Source: GCA-2733415 sp049614485
GTDB taxonomy: Bacteria > Bacteroidota > Bacteroidia > Flavobacteriales > Flavobacteriaceae
Reading direction: 5' to 3'
DNA length: 11,572 nucleotides
Assembly: GCA_049614485.1 (NCBI GenBank)
Contig: JBMZDR010000037.1
Coordinates: forward strand, 1-11,572
The translations under genes and the position numbers were made by a program. Each line of letters begins with the position of its first letter. Positions within the stretch are counted from its first letter, which is position 1. This document shows, one piece after another, positions 6,630 through 11,572 of the stretch. The notes beneath the pieces were generated by a model. The model did no database searches, was not told where the DNA came from, and was given only the letters and a program-made list of their open reading frames with translations.

Positions 6630-6649
6630 CACTTACATAGTTGTAAGTG
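6630..6649. promoter_or_regulatory. Perfect palindrome in the lon upstream region
   Basis: The 8-base arms CACTTACA (6630-6637) and TGTAAGTG (6642-6649) are exact inverted copies around TAGT. No T-run follows, so it is not a terminator. It lies 77 bases before the lon start within an otherwise very AT-rich 155-base leader. It could be an operator for a dimeric regulator or an RNA hairpin in the leader; the sequence alone does not decide. Confidence 0.45.
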
Positions 6650-6725
6650 TGTTAATTAGAGTGATTTATAAATTAATAAATGATTAATAGCATTTTGTTT
6701 AATGACAGAATGACAAAAAACACAT

Positions 6726-9176
6726 ATGAGTAATTCAGAGTTTTTAAATATTGACAGTTTGTCACTGCAAGGAATAGATGAAGGAACGGAATTTATTCCG
6801 TTGATGACTACTGAGGATGAAGAGAAAATTGCTAATGAAGAAATCCCTCAAGAGTTGCCAATATTGCCTTTGCGTAATACAGTATTATTTCCAGGTGTTG
6901 TAATACCAATTACCGCGGGTAGAGATAAATCAATTCAACTGTTAAATGATGCCTATGCAAATAAGCAAGAAATAGGTGTTGTAGCACAGAAAGATGAGAC
7001 TATAGAAAATCCTTCAGTAGACGATATTAACACAACAGGAACAGTTGCTAAAATATTGCGTGTTTTAAAAATGCCAGATGGTAACACGACTGTTATTATA
7101 CAAGGAAAAAAGAAGTTTTCTATCAATAAAATAGTTAGGGAGGAGCCGTATTTGGTGGCTTCTGTAAATGAAATGCCCGAAGATAGATCTGTAGTTGATA
7201 ATGATGAGTTTAAAGCTATCATCGATTCAATAAAAGATTTATCGTTGAAAATTATTAAGAATAGTCCAAACATTCCTACAGAGGCTACTTTTGCTATAAA
7301 AAATATTGAAAGTAGTTCTTTTCTAATCAACTTTATATCGTCTAACATGAATTTAAAAGTTCATGAAAAACAAGCGTTGTTAGAGGTAAAAGATTTGTCT
7401 GATCGTGCTTTGGCAACATTGAAGCACATGGATATGGAGATGCAGAAGTTGTCCTTGAAAAATGACATCCAATCTAAAGTTAGAAATGATCTAGACCAAC
7501 AACAACGAGAGTACTTTTTGCAACAGCAAATGAAAACCATTCAAGAAGAGTTAGGTGGCGTATCTTATGAAGCAGAAATTGAAGAGATGCGTGCTAAAGC
7601 AAAATCTAAAAAATGGGACAAAAAAACTGGAGAACATTTTGAAAAGGAATTAGCAAAAATGTCACGAATGAATCCTCAGGTGGCTGAGTATTCTATACAA
7701 CGTAATTACTTGGAGCTGTTTTTAGAATTGCCTTGGAATGAGTTTTCTAAAGATAAATTTGATTTAAAGCGTGCACAAAAAATTCTTGATAGAGACCATT
7801 ATGGTTTAGAGGATGTAAAAAGACGTATCATTGAGTATTTAGCAGTTTTGAAATTGCGTAATGACATGAAGTCGCCAATCTTATGTTTATATGGACCTCC
7901 CGGTGTAGGAAAAACATCTTTAGGTAAATCAATAGCAGAGGCTTTAGGACGTGAATATGCACGAATTTCATTAGGAGGTTTACGTGATGAAGCAGAAATT
8001 AGAGGGCACAGAAAAACCTATATAGGGGCAATGCCAGGGCGTTTAATTCAGAGTTTGAAAAAAGCAGGTACATCAAATCCAGTTTTTGTGTTAGATGAAA
8101 TTGATAAGTTGTCTAATTCGCACCAAGGAGATCCGTCTTCTGCAATGTTAGAGGTTCTTGATCCAGAACAGAATTCTGAGTTTCACGATAATTTTTTAGA
8201 GCAAGGGTATGATTTATCAAAAGTGATGTTTATTGCTACAGCTAATGACTTGTCTACTATTCAACCAGCATTGAGAGATCGAATGGAGATTATTGATGTA
8301 AGTGGGTATACAATTGAAGAAAAGGTTGAAATAGCTAAAAACCATTTGTTAACGAAACAGTTAAAAGAGCACGGTTTGTCAACTAGCGATTTAAAAATAG
8401 GAAAGAAAGAATTAGAATTGATTGTTGAAGGGTATACTCGTGAATCTGGTGTTAGAGGTTTAGATAAAAAAATAGCAAAAGTTGTACGTTTTGCTGCTAA
8501 GTCAATTGCAATGGAAGAGGAGTACAATCAAAAAATCACAAGAGAAGATGTGATTAAAATATTAGGCCCAGCAAGATTAGAACGTGATAAATACGAGAAC
8601 AATGATGTGGCTGGTGTTGTAACCGGATTGGCTTGGACAAGTGTTGGTGGTGATATATTGTTTATAGAATCAATCTTATCTAAAGGAAAAGGAACCCTGT
8701 CTATTACAGGAAATTTAGGTAAAGTAATGAAAGAATCTGCAACGATTGCTTTAGAGTATATTAAAGCAAATGCAGATTTATTCGGGATTAATTCAGAAGT
8801 CTTTGAGAAGTATAACGTACATATACATGTGCCTGAAGGCGCAACACCTAAAGATGGACCTAGCGCTGGTATTACAATGCTAACCTCTTTAGTGTCATTG
8901 TTTACTCAAAAGAAAGTAAAAAAGAATATAGCAATGACAGGTGAAATTACGTTAAGAGGTAAAGTCTTGCCAGTTGGTGGAATTAAAGAGAAAATATTAG
9001 CTGCAAAACGAGCTAAAATAAAAGAGCTGATTTTATGTGTTGATAACAAAAAAGATATTCTTGAAATTAAAGACGAGTATTTAAAAGGGTTAAGCTTTCA
9101 TTATGTGTCAACAATGGAAGAAGTAATAAAGTTGGCGTTAACGAGTCAGAATGTAAAAAATAAAAAGTCATTGTAA
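6726..9176 (+). CDS. lon: ATP-dependent protease Lon (endopeptidase La)
   Basis: This cytoplasmic hexameric AAA+ serine protease degrades misfolded proteins and specific regulators. The 816-residue protein is complete and of normal length. An acidic N-terminal extension of about 43 residues precedes the LON N-domain, which begins at LPILPLRNTVLFPG (from Leu44). A glutamine-rich coiled-coil segment (QQQREYFLQQQMKTIQEE) links it to the ATPase. Walker A is GPPGVGKT at 390-397 and Walker B is VLDEID ending at Asp460. The protease domain holds the Ser-Lys dyad: Ser713 in DGPSAG and, by alignment to the E. coli spacing, Lys756 in GGIKEK. It is preceded by a 204-base gap holding a terminator and a palindrome, and followed at once by a terminator, so it is a single-gene unit. 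In many bacteria lon is heat-induced; I could not identify a known heat-shock operator here. Confidence 0.98.
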   Translation: MSNSEFLNIDSLSLQGIDEGTEFIPLMTTEDEEKIANEEIPQELPILPLRNTVLFPGVVIPITAGRDKSIQLLNDAYANKQEIGVVAQKDETIENPSVDDINTTGTVAKILRVLKMPDGNTTVIIQGKKKFSINKIVREEPYLVASVNEMPEDRSVVDNDEFKAIIDSIKDLSLKIIKNSPNIPTEATFAIKNIESSSFLINFISSNMNLKVHEKQALLEVKDLSDRALATLKHMDMEMQKLSLKNDIQSKVRNDLDQQQREYFLQQQMKTIQEELGGVSYEAEIEEMRAKAKSKKWDKKTGEHFEKELAKMSRMNPQVAEYSIQRNYLELFLELPWNEFSKDKFDLKRAQKILDRDHYGLEDVKRRIIEYLAVLKLRNDMKSPILCLYGPPGVGKTSLGKSIAEALGREYARISLGGLRDEAEIRGHRKTYIGAMPGRLIQSLKKAGTSNPVFVLDEIDKLSNSHQGDPSSAMLEVLDPEQNSEFHDNFLEQGYDLSKVMFIATANDLSTIQPALRDRMEIIDVSGYTIEEKVEIAKNHLLTKQLKEHGLSTSDLKIGKKELELIVEGYTRESGVRGLDKKIAKVVRFAAKSIAMEEEYNQKITREDVIKILGPARLERDKYENNDVAGVVTGLAWTSVGGDILFIESILSKGKGTLSITGNLGKVMKESATIALEYIKANADLFGINSEVFEKYNVHIHVPEGATPKDGPSAGITMLTSLVSLFTQKKVKKNIAMTGEITLRGKVLPVGGIKEKILAAKRAKIKELILCVDNKKDILEIKDEYLKGLSFHYVSTMEEVIKLALTSQNVKNKKSL

Positions 9177-9208
9177 AATAAAAGCCTCATAATGAGGCTT
9201 TTATTTTT
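9177..9208 (+). terminator. Intrinsic terminator after lon
   Basis: The arms AATAAAAGCCTCAT (9177-9190) and ATGAGGCTTTTATT (9192-9205) are fully complementary and run on into T (to 9208). The stem starts at the base after the lon stop codon. Confidence 0.86.
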
Positions 9209-9268
9209 AGTTTAAAATAATTGAGTTTTGAATTCGTTTTCAAGATAAGATTTAGTTATTTTGTAGTT

Positions 9269-10288
9269 ATGATTAGAAAAATTTGTTTTTTAATGCTGTT
9301 TTTGCTTACGTGTAGTTCCTATGCGCAAATAGGCGGAAAATACACCTACGAGTTTTTAAACTTAGTTACGTCTCCTAGACAAGCGGCTTTAGGAGGTAAG
9401 GTGCTTACAAATAATGATTGGGACTCTTCTCAAGCACTTTATAATCCATCAGCTATTAATGACGAAATGGACGGGCAGTTGGCTTTAAATTTTGTAAATT
9501 ATTTTGCGGATATTAATTACGGAGGTGTATCATATGCTAAAAGTTTTGGAGAAAAAAAACACCTCATTGCTGCAGGAATTACTTATGTAGACTATGGTAG
9601 TTTTGATGGTTATGATAATAACGGCGTGTCAACAGGAGAATTTTCGGGAAATGAATTTGCGTTAACAGTAGGGTATAAATACAATGTTCCAAATTCGGAT
9701 TTAAAAATTGGGGCTAACGGAAAGTTTGTATCTTCAAAATTAGAAACCTATTCTTCAATTGGTGCAGCAATAGATTTGGCTGCGCTGTATGAGTTTAAGG
9801 AATCAAACTCTGTATTAACCTTGGTAGCTTCAAATATTGGAGGGCAATTTACAGCATATGAAGATACTAAAGAAAAAATACCTTTTCATGTCGATTTAGC
9901 TTTTGCGAAAGAATTGGATAATTTACCTTTAAAATGGCATATTGTTTTTGAAAATTTACAACAATTTGATTTGTCTTTTGAAAACCCTAACCGGGGTGAA
10001 CAAGACCTGGACGGTAGTGTAACTCAAGAAAATATATCAGTGTTTAATAAGTTTATGCAACACGTGGTCATTGGGGGTGAGTTGTTTCATGGAAAAGCTT
10101 TGAATTTAAGATTAGGGTATAATTTTAGAAGAGGGCATGAATTGAAAATTGTAGACAGTAGAGTGTTTGCAGGTCTTACAGCTGGTTTTGGTTTGAAATT
10201 AAATAAGTTCAGAATTAATTATGCATTTCAGAAATTTAGTGCAGCAGCCAATGTACACACCTTTGGGTTGAACGTAAATCTTAAATAA
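9269..10288 (+). CDS. porQ: Type IX secretion system protein PorQ
   Basis: This is a predicted outer-membrane beta-barrel of the FadL-like fold. In Porphyromonas gingivalis PorQ belongs to the PorU-PorV-PorQ-PorZ attachment complex, which cleaves T9SS cargo and fixes it to the surface. I choose the ATG at 9269, which gives 339 residues. The frame is open from a TTG at 9221, but the ATG places a signal peptide exactly at the N-terminus (MIRKI, a Leu/Phe core, a cut after SYA before Gln20). The mature start GGKYTYEFLNL, followed by SPRQAALGG, is the family hallmark. The rest is alternating beta strands with many Gly/Tyr/Phe, and the protein ends in a hydrophobic strand, LNVNLK. It is often annotated wrongly as penicillin-binding protein. 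It lies 4 bases upstream of cmk, implying one transcript. Confidence 0.9.
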   Translation: MIRKICFLMLFLLTCSSYAQIGGKYTYEFLNLVTSPRQAALGGKVLTNNDWDSSQALYNPSAINDEMDGQLALNFVNYFADINYGGVSYAKSFGEKKHLIAAGITYVDYGSFDGYDNNGVSTGEFSGNEFALTVGYKYNVPNSDLKIGANGKFVSSKLETYSSIGAAIDLAALYEFKESNSVLTLVASNIGGQFTAYEDTKEKIPFHVDLAFAKELDNLPLKWHIVFENLQQFDLSFENPNRGEQDLDGSVTQENISVFNKFMQHVVIGGELFHGKALNLRLGYNFRRGHELKIVDSRVFAGLTAGFGLKLNKFRINYAFQKFSAAANVHTFGLNVNLK

Positions 10289-10292
10289 ATTA

Positions 10293-10982
10293 ATGTCAAA
10301 AAAAATCACCATTGCTATTGATGGATACTCATCAACGGGTAAAAGTACCATTGCAAAGCAATTAGCAGCTATTTTGGGCTATGTATATGTTGATACAGGA
10401 GCAATGTATAGAGCGACAACTCTTTATGCTTTAAATCATGGCTTTATAGCTAAAGACCACTTTAATATCAATGATTTTGTGTTGGAATTGCATAAAATCT
10501 CCATTTCATTTCAATTTAATGCAGAATTAGGCTTTGCTGAAGTGTTCTTAAATGGAGAAAATGTTGAAAATGCTGTTAGAACGATGCATGTATCAAGTTT
10601 TGTAAGTAAAATTGCAGCAGTACCAGAAGTAAGATACCGTTTAGTGAAACAGCAGCAATTAATAGGGGAGTCAAGTGGAATTGTAATGGATGGAAGAGAT
10701 ATAGGAACAGTTGTTTTTCCTAATGCAGAATTAAAATTATTCATGACTGCAACAGACAAGGTTAGAGCGCAACGCCGTTATGATGAACTAATCGCTAAAG
10801 GTGATGAGGTCTCTTTTGAAGAGGTCTTGCATAATGTACGTGAACGTGATTATGTAGATTCACACCGTGAAAATTCACCATTATTAAAAGCATCAGATGC
10901 TATTGAGATTGATAATTCTGAATTAAGTATTGAAGATCAGTTTGATAAAATAATGGAACTTGTTGAGCAAGCAAAAAAGTAA
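10293..10982 (+). CDS. cmk: (d)CMP kinase (cytidylate kinase)
   Basis: The enzyme phosphorylates CMP and dCMP to the diphosphates with ATP in the cytoplasm, for pyrimidine salvage and nucleotide supply. The protein has 229 residues, the usual length. The P-loop GYSSTGKST lies at 11-19; the Ser/Thr form replaces the GPAGSGKGT of Proteobacteria, and I believe it is common in Bacteroidota. DTGAMYRA at 33-40 is the nucleotide-monophosphate site signature. MDGRDIGTVVFP, with Arg135 and Asp136, is the second conserved block. A lid-like RAQRRYDEL segment and the RDYVDSHRENSPL stretch near the C-terminus complete the kinase. The ATG at 10293 follows the porQ stop after four bases, so cmk depends on porQ transcription and possibly on translational coupling. 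No internal promoter was recognised. Confidence 0.97.
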   Translation: MSKKITIAIDGYSSTGKSTIAKQLAAILGYVYVDTGAMYRATTLYALNHGFIAKDHFNINDFVLELHKISISFQFNAELGFAEVFLNGENVENAVRTMHVSSFVSKIAAVPEVRYRLVKQQQLIGESSGIVMDGRDIGTVVFPNAELKLFMTATDKVRAQRRYDELIAKGDEVSFEEVLHNVRERDYVDSHRENSPLLKASDAIEIDNSELSIEDQFDKIMELVEQAKK

Positions 10983-10998
10983 CATAAAGATTATAAAA

Positions 10999-11030
10999 TA
11001 AAAAAGCAGCTCATTGAGCTGCTTTTTTTA
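10999..11030. terminator. Bidirectional terminator between cmk and the LysM gene
   Basis: The arms AGCAGCTCA (11005-11013) and TGAGCTGCT (11015-11023) are perfectly complementary. A-runs on the left and T-runs on the right give a U-tract on either strand. It lies between two convergent genes and should stop both. Confidence 0.88.
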
Positions 11031-11046
11031 CGTGTATATAATCTAA

Positions 11047-11427
11047 TTATAGATTAGGAATATCTAATACTTGACCAACTTTGATCAAATCAGGATTATC
11101 TAAAACATCAGTGTTTGCAGCAAAAATCTCTTTATATTTCATTGCGTTTTTAAAATAATGTTTAGCTATACCGCCTAAAGTTTCACCACTTACAACAGTA
11201 TGTCTGTGGTATACAGAATCATCAGCAACGGTAATGTTGGCCATCAAATCAGAAGGACTGTCTCCTCCAATAGCCTTAATTGCATCCCACATTAGGTTTT
11301 TTTCATATTGTGTTTTTGCAGTTCCTTTTACTTTTAAAATTCCGTCTTCAACTCTAACTTCTCCGTTAGCGATTTCTAATTTCTCTCCTAAATCTAATAC
11401 ATCTTGGTACTTTGCTTTTACTGGCAT
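11047..11427 (-). CDS. Small cytoplasmic BON-LysM protein, Kbp/YgaU-like
   Basis: The 126-residue protein has no signal peptide or membrane segment. Residues ~8-68 resemble a BON domain (VEDGILKVKGTAKTQYEKN is the typical strand-turn-helix part). Residues ~75-124 form a LysM domain: HTVVSGETLGGIAKHYF, a K-YKEIFAAN helix, and a GQVLDIP end. The same order and size are found in E. coli Kbp (YgaU), a cytoplasmic potassium-binding protein. Although LysM usually means peptidoglycan binding, the lack of an export signal argues against a wall-bound role here. The start ATG at 11427 is supported by the domain start and by a promoter-like element 35 bases upstream. The gene is convergent with cmk and shares its terminator. 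Homology to Kbp is my reading from the domain order; potassium binding is not shown by the sequence. Confidence 0.88.
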   Translation of the reverse strand: MPVKAKYQDVLDLGEKLEIANGEVRVEDGILKVKGTAKTQYEKNLMWDAIKAIGGDSPSDLMANITVADDSVYHRHTVVSGETLGGIAKHYFKNAMKYKEIFAANTDVLDNPDLIKVGQVLDIPNL

Positions 11428-11461
11428 AATAAATTATTGTTATTTGTTAATGTTAGTTTCT

Positions 11462-11469
11462 CAAATATA
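11462..11469 (-). promoter_or_regulatory. Probable -7 promoter element of the BON-LysM gene
   Basis: Read leftward the bases are TATATTTG, an exact match to TAnnTTTG, with the start codon 34 bases further on. The region further upstream is a long A-rich tract without a clear TTG at -33. The remaining bases to 11572 hold no gene I can support. Confidence 0.42.
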
Positions 11470-11572
11470 GCTCTTTTTTTTATTTTTTAGAAGCGTTCTA
11501 TTTGTTATTTCTTTGAATTCAAATCTTATGCCACAAATTAAATAGTTTTAAAATATTGTTATTCAACGAATA

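Noticed and set aside
6626..6655. CIRCE heat-shock operator (HrcA site) before lon
   Set aside because: The left arm has TAGCACT, but the right arm reads AAGTGTGTTA rather than GAGTGCTAA, and the centre of symmetry is shifted by one base compared with CIRCE.
6953..7348. Leftward open frame of 131 codons inside lon
   Set aside because: It lies wholly opposite a well-conserved lon domain and has no independent signal. Other antisense frames (2404-2712, 3775-4089, 5210-5398, 8261-8527, 10511-10759) fail for the same reason.
9221..9268. TTG start for porQ, adding 16 residues
   Set aside because: The extension would put extra residues before a signal peptide that already begins cleanly at the ATG at 9269.
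11234..11470. Rightward open frame opposite the LysM gene
   Set aside because: It overlaps the LysM coding region and its promoter on the other strand, and its product has no recognisable features.

Overview
The window looks like ordinary chromosomal DNA from a marine-type member of the Flavobacteriaceae (Bacteroidota). The sequence is AT-rich and the start codons lack clear Shine-Dalgarno sequences. A few TAnnTTTG-type -7 promoter elements are visible. The gene content includes a type IX secretion protein (PorQ), lipoproteins with acidic residues after the lipidated cysteine, and a surface-type lipoprotein with thrombospondin type-3 (TSP3) calcium repeats. I see no tRNA, rRNA, CRISPR array, insertion sequence or phage gene.

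Layout. Bases 1-2051 read leftward: the N-terminal half of dihydrolipoyl dehydrogenase (cut by the window edge), a 70-residue lipoprotein, and two tandem methionine-R-sulfoxide reductases (MsrB). One MsrB is cytoplasmic and the other has a signal peptide; the two genes overlap by 8 bases. From 2113 to 10982 everything reads rightward: an M48-family metalloprotease lipoprotein, a UMF1/Atg22-like MFS transporter, two adjacent predicted lipoproteins (the second a 469-residue TSP3-repeat protein), Lon protease, then porQ and cmk with a 4-base gap. A small cytoplasmic BON-LysM protein (Kbp/YgaU-like) at 11047-11427 reads leftward and converges on cmk over a shared bidirectional terminator.

Transcription units can be drawn from five good hairpin-plus-T-run terminators (after the small lipoprotein, the M48 gene, the TSP3 lipoprotein, lon, and between cmk and the LysM gene). 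They suggest these units: msrB-msrB, probably read through into the small lipoprotein gene; lpd alone; the M48 gene alone; the MFS gene, with the lipoprotein pair likely starting from its own promoter just after it; lon alone; porQ-cmk; and the LysM gene alone.

Functionally, several products relate to protein quality and the cell envelope: secreted and cytoplasmic MsrB (repair of oxidised methionine), an M48 lipoprotein protease, Lon, and PorQ of the T9SS attachment complex. This grouping may only reflect chance neighbourhood. No clearly new system is evident. The points most worth following are the secreted MsrB that has lost the usual resolving cysteine, the TSP3 lipoprotein whose calcium repeats lie between two copies of a similar beta motif, its partner lipoprotein with a long Gly-Ser tether, and a perfect palindrome in the lon leader.
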